This document shows, one piece after another, positions 18,765 to 25,398 of a stretch of DNA of 64,000 nt (position 1 is its first letter; each line of letters begins with the position of its first letter). The translations under genes were made by a program, and so were the position numbers. A model generated the notes under the pieces. That model saw only the letters and a program-made list of their open reading frames with translations, searched no databases and was not told where the DNA came from. This DNA comes from Desulfosporosinus acididurans (lineage in GTDB: Bacteria > Bacillota > Desulfitobacteriia > Desulfitobacteriales > Desulfitobacteriaceae), in NCBI RefSeq assembly GCF_001029285.1, contig NZ_LDZY01000005.1:1-64000 (forward strand). The letters run 5' to 3'.

Positions 18765-18983
18765 TTAATCCGAAACAACTCCCAATACATATAGGATACC
18801 CAATAAACGGTCTCTTTCCTCTTCCAAATCTTCTCGTTCCGCTACCATCCGCGGCTGCACAGAGTGAAACGGCCAACGAGCTCTAAGATCAATAAGCTTT
18901 TTCTCAACTTCTTTAAGGTGCTGTAATACTTCCTGTTGATCCAGTGGTTTTTCATGCACTTGTCCATCATCCGCCATTAGCAT
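18765..18983 (-). CDS. Small coiled-coil protein next to a ferredoxin
   Basis: The 72-residue, charged and helical protein is dominated by a coiled coil (EVLQHLKEVEKKLIDLRARW and EREDLEEERDRLLGILYVLG). Its start overlaps the 3' end of the ferredoxin gene, with GGGGAG just upstream; an ATG two codons later is an alternative. No family recognised. The tight coupling suggests a partner of the ferredoxin. Confidence 0.55.
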   Translation of the reverse strand: MLMADDGQVHEKPLDQQEVLQHLKEVEKKLIDLRARWPFHSVQPRMVAEREDLEEERDRLLGILYVLGVVSD

Positions 18984-19170
18984 TCATCTCCCCTACATCT
19001 ACAAAGGTAATAGCGCCATGCATGCAAGCTTCCATGCAAGCTTCACATTCCACACATTTCTTAGGATCTACCACTGCTAAATGTGACAACATGGCAATAG
19101 CCTGTTCGGGACAGGTATTGACACAGCGTTTGCAGCCCCGGCAAAGTTTTTCTAAGATAAACGCTGACAT
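18967..19170 (-). CDS. 2[4Fe-4S] ferredoxin
   Basis: Small 67-residue electron carrier with two complete clusters: CRGCKRCVNTCPEQAI and CVECEACMEACMHGAI, each CxxCxxCxxxCP/M. An AAGGAGGAG site precedes the ATG. It lies between the FmdB-type gene and the small coiled-coil gene, with which it overlaps. It could feed electrons to the ferredoxin-type flavoprotein at 17.1 kb, but nothing in the sequence links them directly. Confidence 0.88.
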   Translation of the reverse strand: MSAFILEKLCRGCKRCVNTCPEQAIAMLSHLAVVDPKKCVECEACMEACMHGAITFVDVGEMNANGG

Positions 19171-19184
19171 TCCTACTCTCCTCC

Positions 19185-19304
19185 TTATTCCCGCGGCATT
19201 AAAGGAACACCCGGTTCCTCATTAGCAGCCTGCTCAGCCAAAGCGCTGAGGACCAGAGCTTGAGCCAATGGAAGATCCCCCGCTTGAGCTTTTCCCCATA
19301 ACAT
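19185..19304 (-). CDS. Possible 39-residue ORF overlapping the FmdB-type gene
   Basis: In another frame of the FmdB-type gene's 3' end an ATG at 19304 opens MLWGKAQAGDLPLAQALVLS, which runs on through ALAEQAANEEPGVPLMPRE to a TAA at 19185. The composition is protein-like and it fills the gap before the ferredoxin. There is no ribosome site, so expression is uncertain. Confidence 0.25.
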   Translation of the reverse strand: MLWGKAQAGDLPLAQALVLSALAEQAANEEPGVPLMPRE

Positions 19305-19437
19305 TAATTGTGGTAAATCGCTGTTTTATTTGGTCACTTCCGCATACCGGACATACTTGCCGGTCTTTTTGGCTTATGCTGCAAAAGACAGAAAACTTAT
19401 GATTACACGTCTGACAGATTAAATCATAACTTGGCAT
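19234..19437 (-). CDS. FmdB-family zinc-ribbon protein
   Basis: A 67-residue CxxC...CxxC zinc ribbon (YDLICQTCNHKF and CPVCGSDQIKQRF) with a Ser/Gly-rich tail, as in FmdB/CxxC_CxxC_SSSS proteins. The ATG at 19437, ten bases after AAGGAGG, is preferred over an in-frame TTG at 19446 that touches the ribosome site. Family members are described as putative regulators with no settled mechanism. First gene of a small cluster with the ferredoxin. Confidence 0.8.
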   Translation of the reverse strand: MPSYDLICQTCNHKFSVFCSISQKDRQVCPVCGSDQIKQRFTTINVMGKSSSGGSSIGSSSGPQRFG

Positions 19438-19621
19438 CGTCTTCAATCCTCCTTAATTAACTCTTTAGTTCATAATAACTTCTTAGCTCAGCTCCAGCCA
19501 CATATTCAGAATCCCGATCCTTACTCCTGGATCCCAGCTCCTTTTGTGCTGCACACACTTGATATTTTGGAGATGAGTCTGTCGTATACTAAGTGAAACA
19601 GAAATGTTATCTTTATCCCCT

Positions 19622-19638
19622 ATACCCCTCTAGGGTAT
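19622..19638. promoter_or_regulatory. CsoR/CstR-like palindrome (possible operator)
   Basis: ATACCC and GGGTAT flank a 5-base centre, preceded by a related TATCCCCT. C- and G-tract inverted repeats of this form are typical operators of the CsoR/CstR family, and such a regulator is encoded at 34.1 kb. The palindrome lies between the FmdB-ferredoxin cluster and the AraC-type gene. The rest of the 19447-19813 intergenic holds no gene that I can see. Confidence 0.45.
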
Positions 19639-19737
19639 TTTATTAATTCCAATATATTCGCTTATCAATGATTTGTCAACCCGTTGGAATTTTCTTTCTC
19701 TGATTTCTATAGTAATACACCAACTCAAGGATTGCAG

Positions 19738-19763
19738 GCAATACAAATTTGCGCAATACAAAT
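19738..19763 (+). repeat. Direct repeat upstream of the AraC-type gene
   Basis: Two perfect copies of GCAATACAAAT start 15 bases apart (19738 and 19753), ending about 25 bases before a TATACT -10-like element. Direct repeats at this place are typical AraC-family binding half-sites, so autoregulation is possible. Confidence 0.5.
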
Positions 19764-19813
19764 CAAAAAAAATCTTCTAATTGGTACTATACTATCATCT
19801 AGGAGGAGCGCTC

Positions 19814-20704
19814 ATGAACTATTCTCAAAGCATTCAGGACACCATCACATACATTGAACAACACCTCTGCGAGAGGCTCTCATTGGATGAGATTGTAAAA
19901 GTTTCCGGATTTTCAAAATATCACTTTGTGCGCATTTTTAAGCGCGAGATCGGCTTGGGGTTGAAGGAGCATATTCAAAGCCGTCGGTTAACTTTGGCAG
20001 CAAAACTTCTTCTGTCATCGAAGTTTAGTATTATGGATATTGCTCTCTATTGCCGTTTTGAATCTCAAGAGGCCTTTACAAGAGCATTTAAGAAGGTCTA
20101 CGCGCTTCCTCCCGGAAAATACCGCCGTGCCATAAACCATTTAGTAACTATAAATGAGGTGAACGATATGAAAACCAATGAGCAGATTCCCGGATGGATT
20201 ATAACAGGAACAGCTCCAGGAAAATTTGAAGCTGCATTTGACCACGAAGTGTTTTTTAAAGGAACAAAATCAGTGCTTTTAAAGAGCACCAGTACAGAAC
20301 TGGAGACAGGCGACTACTATGCGGTAATGCAGCAATTTAAAGCCAAAAACTATCTTGGAAAAAGAGTCCGTTTATCAGGGTTTCTAAAAGCAAGAGACGT
20401 GACAGGCTGGGGTGGACTCTGGATGAGGATTGACAGCATAACCGCCAATGTGATCAAAATTGATAATATGCAAAACCGCCCTATAACGGGCGATACGGAC
20501 TGGAATCATTATTCGGTGGTGCTTGATGTACCGGAAAACAGCGCGATCATCAATATCGGTATGCTGCTCAACGGCACGGGAGAATTATGGATGGATAACG
20601 TTTCTTTTGACATCGTTGACAAAAATGTTCCGGCTACGGATGTCGACCTCAGCAGCGAATTGCCAGAAAAGCCTATGAACCTTTCCTTTGAAGAGGACAA
20701 CTAA
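19814..20704 (+). CDS. AraC-family regulator with a C-terminal jelly-roll-like domain
   Basis: The double helix-turn-helix AraC DNA-binding domain is at the N-terminus (residues 1-105: SLDEIVKVSGFSKYHFVRIF and SIMDIALYCRFESQEAFTRA). A domain of about 180 residues follows, with beta-rich segments such as YLGKRVRLSGFLKARDVTGWGG and NGTGELWMDNVSFDIV. The latter resembles galactose-binding or carbohydrate-binding jelly rolls. The order is reversed from classical AraC. AGGAGG nine bases before the ATG at 19814 decides the start. The ligand is unknown. Confidence 0.8.
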   Translation: MNYSQSIQDTITYIEQHLCERLSLDEIVKVSGFSKYHFVRIFKREIGLGLKEHIQSRRLTLAAKLLLSSKFSIMDIALYCRFESQEAFTRAFKKVYALPPGKYRRAINHLVTINEVNDMKTNEQIPGWIITGTAPGKFEAAFDHEVFFKGTKSVLLKSTSTELETGDYYAVMQQFKAKNYLGKRVRLSGFLKARDVTGWGGLWMRIDSITANVIKIDNMQNRPITGDTDWNHYSVVLDVPENSAIINIGMLLNGTGELWMDNVSFDIVDKNVPATDVDLSSELPEKPMNLSFEEDN

Positions 20705-20707
20705 TGA

Positions 20708-20753
20708 AACACAGAGGTTATGGATTGAAGATACAATTCATAACCTCTGTGTT
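20708..20753 (+). terminator. Long hairpin after the AraC-type gene
   Basis: 15-base arms AACACAGAGGTTATG / CATAACCTCTGTGTT around a 16-base loop lie just past the stop. It can serve both this gene and the convergent cytochrome operon. No clear T run. Confidence 0.6.
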
Positions 20754-20780
20754 CACTATAACCTCAGACAAGTTAACTCC

Positions 20781-22280
20781 TCAGGGATGTGCTGCGCTCC
20801 GGTCATGACATTTGTGACAGGAGTCTGCCCCCTGCTCCAGAAGCGATTGCTGACAGGTGCTTCCATAAACTAATGGGATATTAAAGGTTTTGCCTGTGAC
20901 ACGACTGGTCTGCAGCCAACTATTTCCTTCATGGCGAATAAACGGCAACTCCTCCCCTTTTCCTGTAACAAGAATCTCATCGCCAAGTTTCAGAACAGGA
21001 AATTTAGGATTGGTTAATTGTTCTTCAAAGGCTAAGTCCTTAGGGGTGACAATCTTCTTGGTCTTGGGGAGAGTGTTTTTTGTGCCATGACAATCTTGGC
21101 ATTGAAGGTGAACTGCATCATATTGAGAGGTGTGGAGTAGGTTGTCTCCCATGACATCCTGCCTTGTGTGACAATCAATGCAATCCAGGCTGACTTCACA
21201 TTGAGCGAAGATTTCTCCGGGCAAATAATAATCTTTGACCCGGTCCAGATAATTGGTATCTCCGGATTTCCAGTCACTAATGACTTTGGTCATATCTGAA
21301 CGAAACGCAAAACTCATTTTGAGCGGGTCATGATTTCCTTGATTGTGGCACTGATTACACTGGGTATAAGGAATTTGGGTTGTCAAGCTGTGGGTCATCC
21401 CCCAGCCGAGATCAGCAGATCTCATGGTCGTATCTGTCCCGATATAAGTATGCATAGGGTTCGTTAAAACATGACATACCTCGCACCCGTTCGCTGTAAT
21501 CTTATTCTCTGTTTGAGATTTAACTCCGGTTTGGCTGCCCTGGAGAGAATGATTATCAGGAGTCGGAAAAGCTGGGATCTCCCCTCCGTTTTGATGACAT
21601 TGACTCAAACAGTTCTGCTGAAACGCCTTCTGATTAGGCTGTCCCTGCAGCGGATTGGGATAAAGCGCTGCTGACTGCCCCTTGACAAGTCCCGGCACCT
21701 CATTCGTTTTATCAAATCCGAACATCCGGCGTACAACACTGAGCTCGCCGGCCTTTGTGGACATAATCGACGTTTTCACGAGATCGACTTCATTTTTTGC
21801 TGTTTCCTGGTTGCCTGAGTGACAGGACATCCCATTCTCGGCCTTTCCCCCGCAGCTTAAAGAAACTGCGTTCAAGGAACCCGGGTGTCCCCCGCCATAC
21901 ATTTGATCATGGGCCGTCGCTTTGTCCAAAGAGAGAGGATTTCCCCCGTGGCAAGCGACACAGCCAAACGTATTACTGGGATGAGAGCTGGAGATTTCCT
22001 CTATACCGATGTGACAGGTTTTGCAGCGCTCAACGTTCCCGTTGGGAAGAACCAGATCAATGACCTCAGGCTTGCGATTTTGAAGGCTCTTGATTTCTTG
22101 CTGGAGTTGAGTTCTCTTTGCTGTATCTTTGGTTGAATTTAATTGAGCCTGCAGTCTTACTGCCTGTTCTTTAAAATACTCTCGTTGATATTGAGCCCAA
22201 TTTGGAGTGCTGCCTTGAATAAAAAGAATTAAAATAACAAGACTCAAGAAAAGGCTTGCTAAGATCAGAGCTTTTTTCAT
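20781..22280 (-). CDS. Multihaem cytochrome c, membrane-anchored
   Basis: Extracytoplasmic electron carrier of about 499 residues with an N-terminal membrane anchor (KKALILASLFLSLVILILF). Seven canonical haem sites are seen (CKTCH, CVACH, CEVCH, CNQCH, CIDCH, CQDCH, CHKCH). There is also one CxxxCH (CLSQCH) and one further SCH site (CGGKAENGMSCH) with unusual spacing, so 7 to 9 haems. An ATG at 22280 overlapping the preceding stop (ATGA) is preferred to the upstream start. It is the last gene of the operon and probably the electron donor or acceptor of the Rieske/b6 part. Confidence 0.85.
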   Translation of the reverse strand: MKKALILASLFLSLVILILFIQGSTPNWAQYQREYFKEQAVRLQAQLNSTKDTAKRTQLQQEIKSLQNRKPEVIDLVLPNGNVERCKTCHIGIEEISSSHPSNTFGCVACHGGNPLSLDKATAHDQMYGGGHPGSLNAVSLSCGGKAENGMSCHSGNQETAKNEVDLVKTSIMSTKAGELSVVRRMFGFDKTNEVPGLVKGQSAALYPNPLQGQPNQKAFQQNCLSQCHQNGGEIPAFPTPDNHSLQGSQTGVKSQTENKITANGCEVCHVLTNPMHTYIGTDTTMRSADLGWGMTHSLTTQIPYTQCNQCHNQGNHDPLKMSFAFRSDMTKVISDWKSGDTNYLDRVKDYYLPGEIFAQCEVSLDCIDCHTRQDVMGDNLLHTSQYDAVHLQCQDCHGTKNTLPKTKKIVTPKDLAFEEQLTNPKFPVLKLGDEILVTGKGEELPFIRHEGNSWLQTSRVTGKTFNIPLVYGSTCQQSLLEQGADSCHKCHDRSAAHP

Positions 22281-22648
22281 AGGCGAGTCCACCACAATTC
22301 CTTCACCATAAACCAAAACAGAAGAATCAAGACCAAGCTAAAAAGAGCGCTGAAAATCCTCATTCCCCATTTGTCCCCCCAATAATGAGCAGCCCATGGC
22401 ACCCCGGCCAGCCCGATAATAATTAAGGCGGGAACTGCTAAAGCTCCCAGCCAAGGCGGAAGATACAGCAGCAGCACTTGAAATGGCCCAAAAATCCAGG
22501 GTGCTGTTGCATGAGGAACTGCCGGAGCCAAATTGCTCGTTCCCACACCTGGAGAAATTTTAAAAGCCAATAAAGTACAAAGGATCAAAAAAATCAACGC
22601 GGCAATTCCTTCATTTTCTTTAAGATTATTAATGGGTGAACGAGCCAT
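22277..22648 (-). CDS. Subunit-IV-like membrane protein of a b6-type cytochrome complex
   Basis: A 123-residue protein with three predicted membrane helices. Between helices it reads HATAPWIFGPFQVLLLYLPP, the place where subunit IV/PetD has its PEW-type quinone-site loop. Here the motif is APW, so quinone chemistry may differ. It sits directly after cytochrome b6 and before the multihaem cytochrome, with four-base coupling to the latter. Assignment rests on position, topology and that loop. Confidence 0.65.
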   Translation of the reverse strand: MARSPINNLKENEGIAALIFLILCTLLAFKISPGVGTSNLAPAVPHATAPWIFGPFQVLLLYLPPWLGALAVPALIIIGLAGVPWAAHYWGDKWGMRIFSALFSLVLILLFWFMVKELWWTRL

Positions 22649-22662
22649 TATATCTCCTTCCT

Positions 22663-23388
22663 TTAGAGAGGGCGTACTCCCCCGTCACGGCGAATCCGCC
22701 AAAAATGATAGAGCTGCAGCCATAACATTGCCAAGGGTAAGACCGCACAGTGCCAGACATAGACAACCAAAGTGCTGCCGCTTAAGGCAGAAGGTTCGCC
22801 TAAGGCGATCTGCGCCAAGGCAGTTCCCAAACCTGGAATCTGCTTCAATAGATTAGCGGCAACCGTTGCCGCCGCACCGCTTTCTTGGGAACCAACCAGC
22901 AGGTAACCTGTAAAATCTAAAACCAAGACAAGTACCAGCAATCCTACGCCAACGAGCCAATTAAGCTGTCTCGGGGGCTTGTAGGAATGAGTCCATACGA
23001 CTCTTACCATATGCAAGTTAACGGTTACAATCATAATTTGTGCCGACCAATAATGCAAATTTCTAATGATATACCCGTAAGGAATTACCGACCCGATCGT
23101 AAGGACACTGCTGTAGCCTGAACTTGCACCGGGTTGATAGTGAAACATTAAAAGAATCCCTGTAATTCCAAGCATTAGGAATGCCAAAAATGACAGTCCT
23201 CCGAGGCAAAACGTATAGAATACCGAAAGTACTCGCTCAGAGATAAATCTCGGCCGCACGTGATTAATAAAATTATTCCGCGAATTTCCTTCCAACTTAT
23301 GTACTGGCGATAGTTTCTCTTTTTGATCATGGTCAGACATCAGTATTGGCCTTTGAACCGAAGTTTCCGTTTCTTTAGAATCCTTCAT
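22663..23388 (-). CDS. Cytochrome b6-type subunit
   Basis: Dihaem membrane cytochrome of 241 residues, four helices. The haem histidines are HYWSAQIMIVTVNLH in one helix (13 residues between) and HCAVLPLAMLWLQLYH in another. The latter has 14 residues between, the spacing of b6 rather than mitochondrial b. A 50-residue charged N-terminus precedes helix A. The gene overlaps the Rieske gene by four bases. It is predicted to oxidise or reduce quinone together with the Rieske protein and the subunit-IV-like protein. Confidence 0.88.
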   Translation of the reverse strand: MKDSKETETSVQRPILMSDHDQKEKLSPVHKLEGNSRNNFINHVRPRFISERVLSVFYTFCLGGLSFLAFLMLGITGILLMFHYQPGASSGYSSVLTIGSVIPYGYIIRNLHYWSAQIMIVTVNLHMVRVVWTHSYKPPRQLNWLVGVGLLVLVLVLDFTGYLLVGSQESGAAATVAANLLKQIPGLGTALAQIALGEPSALSGSTLVVYVWHCAVLPLAMLWLQLYHFWRIRRDGGVRPL

Positions 23389-23837
23389 AGCCGCACATCC
23401 AATCCAACTTGCTTCTCTGTATTAATGATTAAGGAACCATCCGCCTTCCGTTCCACAGCTGCCCTTGGCAAGGCTTTAGGGGCAGGCCCTGCTACAGGCC
23501 TGCCCTCTGTGTCGTAAATACTGCCATGGCAGGGACACAACCATTGTTTCCTTTCCAGATGATATGTCACTTCGCAGCCCAAATGAGTACAGGTCGCAAC
23601 CAAAGCGGCAATGCCTTGATCATCCCGCTTAACCCAAACACGTGAATTGGGAACATGCTGCCAATCCGTTTTTTCCTCAAGGCTTTTGGCATAAGACACT
23701 AAGGGCGAGCGCGGTTGATCCTCTTTGCTCATCAAATAGTCAACAAGAGGTTTGACACTTAACCCACCCACCGCAACCATTCCGGCCCAAGCAAACCGTA
23801 ATACTGTCCGTCTTGAGCACTCTATTTGCTTAGCCAT
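23385..23837 (-). CDS. Rieske iron-sulfur protein
   Basis: About 150 residues. A twin-arginine signal-anchor (CSRRTVLRFAWAGMVAVGG) is followed by the Rieske [2Fe-2S] ligands CTHLGC and CPCHGS. The open frame extends upstream to 24080, but those residues overlap the NrfD-type gene and do not look like a Rieske protein. The ATG at 23837, behind AAAGGG, is the start. It is the extracytoplasmic electron carrier of the b6-like complex. Confidence 0.92.
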   Translation of the reverse strand: MAKQIECSRRTVLRFAWAGMVAVGGLSVKPLVDYLMSKEDQPRSPLVSYAKSLEEKTDWQHVPNSRVWVKRDDQGIAALVATCTHLGCEVTYHLERKQWLCPCHGSIYDTEGRPVAGPAPKALPRAAVERKADGSLIINTEKQVGLDVRL

Positions 23838-23893
23838 CCTTCTCAGCCCTTTCTTCCTTAGATCTACAAGTCGGAGCGGTTCCCATACCTCAC

Positions 23894-24790
23894 CTAAAAC
23901 CAACGACTCCACTGCCCAGCGAAGGTTATAATATAGCGGACAAAAAAACCGCCAAAGAGAACGAGGAAACTGCTGCCAATGGTTACTGGCAATGTCCACC
24001 GAACTGATATTTTCTCTTTTAGTTCCAAGTACTCCAGGGAAAAGGGCACAATTAGCCCTAAGCCCACAATCAAAAACCAAAAAATCATAGCAAACTGTCC
24101 GTAGATCATACTCCCGTAAGCCTCAGCAATACTCAGAGAACTCAATCTGCCCATTACAATCATTACCAATAGTATAAAACATTCTAAAACGATGAGTAAA
24201 GCATCGGCCTTCGTCAATAACTGTAGTTCCCTATGCCTGGCCCTTTGCCAGGGACTAAGAGCAGAGAACAAAATCACCGTTGCTGCCCCGGTAGACAAAG
24301 CTGATACTAAAAAGAGCACCGGAAGCAAGGGGGCTGTCCATAAGGGGCGTGCTGCAGCATTGAGAAGAAGACCGGTATATGATGCCACCCCTACCGACAA
24401 GAAGGGAATTACTTTGGCCAATCGTTTTTTCCATTGTTCTAAAGATTTAGTTTCTCCTATAATTTGAAACTTCTGAGGTAGCCAAAGATAAAGATAGACA
24501 ACACTCAGCAGAGTGAACAAAAGAATCGCCCAACTACCATAAGACATGGGGGACCTTACCTGTAAAGTCATAAATAACCGATAGAAGTTAAAAGGGCTTC
24601 CTAAATCGAGTAGCAGCACACCCAGCCCTAAGGAAATTGGAAAGGGTGAAATAAATGCCCCCCAGCGGCTAACCCTTTCAAAATCATTACCACCCAAGAG
24701 CAAGGCCAGGTTCGAGGTAATCATGGCTCCTGCGCTCACGCCGGCAGTAAAGAGGTAAATAACAATTAATATGCCCCAAGTTATTTCCAC
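23894..24790 (-). CDS. NrfD/PsrC-type membrane subunit
   Basis: A 298-residue polytopic protein (8-9 helices) of the NrfD/PsrC family, which exchanges electrons and protons between a quinone pool and an extracytoplasmic Fe-S subunit. Family features are the start (WGILIVIYLFTAGVSAGAMI), then SRWGAFISPFPISLGLGVLLLDLGSPF and SPMSYGSWAILLF. A GTG start behind AGGAGGGG is likely. Third part of the molybdoenzyme-FeS-NrfD module. Confidence 0.88.
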   Translation of the reverse strand: MEITWGILIVIYLFTAGVSAGAMITSNLALLLGGNDFERVSRWGAFISPFPISLGLGVLLLDLGSPFNFYRLFMTLQVRSPMSYGSWAILLFTLLSVVYLYLWLPQKFQIIGETKSLEQWKKRLAKVIPFLSVGVASYTGLLLNAAARPLWTAPLLPVLFLVSALSTGAATVILFSALSPWQRARHRELQLLTKADALLIVLECFILLVMIVMGRLSSLSIAEAYGSMIYGQFAMIFWFLIVGLGLIVPFSLEYLELKEKISVRWTLPVTIGSSFLVLFGGFFVRYIITFAGQWSRWF

Positions 24791-24811
24791 GTGAAACCCC
24801 TCCTTCGCCTC

Positions 24812-25387
24812 TTAATTGCCCTCCGGTATTTCCGGAACCACATCATCAATATAATAAATATTGGGACCGGTTCCCACATACGTTAGCAACTGACGGCTTG
24901 GATATTTGGCGAGTAATTTAGCCACAACACTTTCGGGATCATTAAGATCACCAGCCTGCCGTGATTTTCCCAGACAAGTTTGGACACAAGCCGGCTTTAA
25001 GCCTTGCTCCAAACGCTGCAGACAAAACGTGCATTTATCAGCTTTGCCTGTCTCCGGATTAGCAAAACGAGCATCATAAGGACAAGCAGTAAGACAATAT
25101 TTACACCCGATACATTTACTAGTTTCAACAATGACTATACCATCGGGACGTTTTTGGGACGCTCCTGTAGGGCATACGGATACACAGGGAGGGTGATCAC
25201 AATGCATACAATTTCCGGGTTGAAAAACTTCTTTAACCTTGGGAAATTCACCCTGTACACCGCTGCTTTTGACCCAATTCCGTGTCTTACCGATGGGCAC
25301 GTCATTTTCTGCGCGGCACGCGACCATACAGGCATCGCAGTCGATACAGCGCGAAGTGATAATGACAAATCCCATGCGAACTGTCAT
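24812..25387 (-). CDS. 4Fe-4S electron-transfer subunit (PsrB/NrfC-type)
   Basis: A 191-residue protein with four cubane motifs: CIDCDACMVACRAENDVP, CMHCDHPPCVSVCPTGA, CIGCKYCLTACPYDARF and CTFCLQRLEQGLKPACVQTC. This is the usual order in PsrB, NrfC and DmsB. It wires the molybdopterin subunit to the NrfD membrane subunit. AGGAGGG precedes the ATG. Confidence 0.93.
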   Translation of the reverse strand: MTVRMGFVIITSRCIDCDACMVACRAENDVPIGKTRNWVKSSGVQGEFPKVKEVFQPGNCMHCDHPPCVSVCPTGASQKRPDGIVIVETSKCIGCKYCLTACPYDARFANPETGKADKCTFCLQRLEQGLKPACVQTCLGKSRQAGDLNDPESVVAKLLAKYPSRQLLTYVGTGPNIYYIDDVVPEIPEGN

Positions 25388-25398
25388 AGTGTTCCCTC

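Noticed and set aside
21797-22136. Plus-strand ORFs opposite the multihaem cytochrome
   Set aside because: Antisense frames within a gene with nine haem-type sites. No ribosome sites or recognisable domains.
23838-24080. 81-codon N-terminal extension of the Rieske gene
   Set aside because: It overlaps the NrfD-type gene in another frame. The Tat signal and Rieske fold begin at the ATG at 23837.
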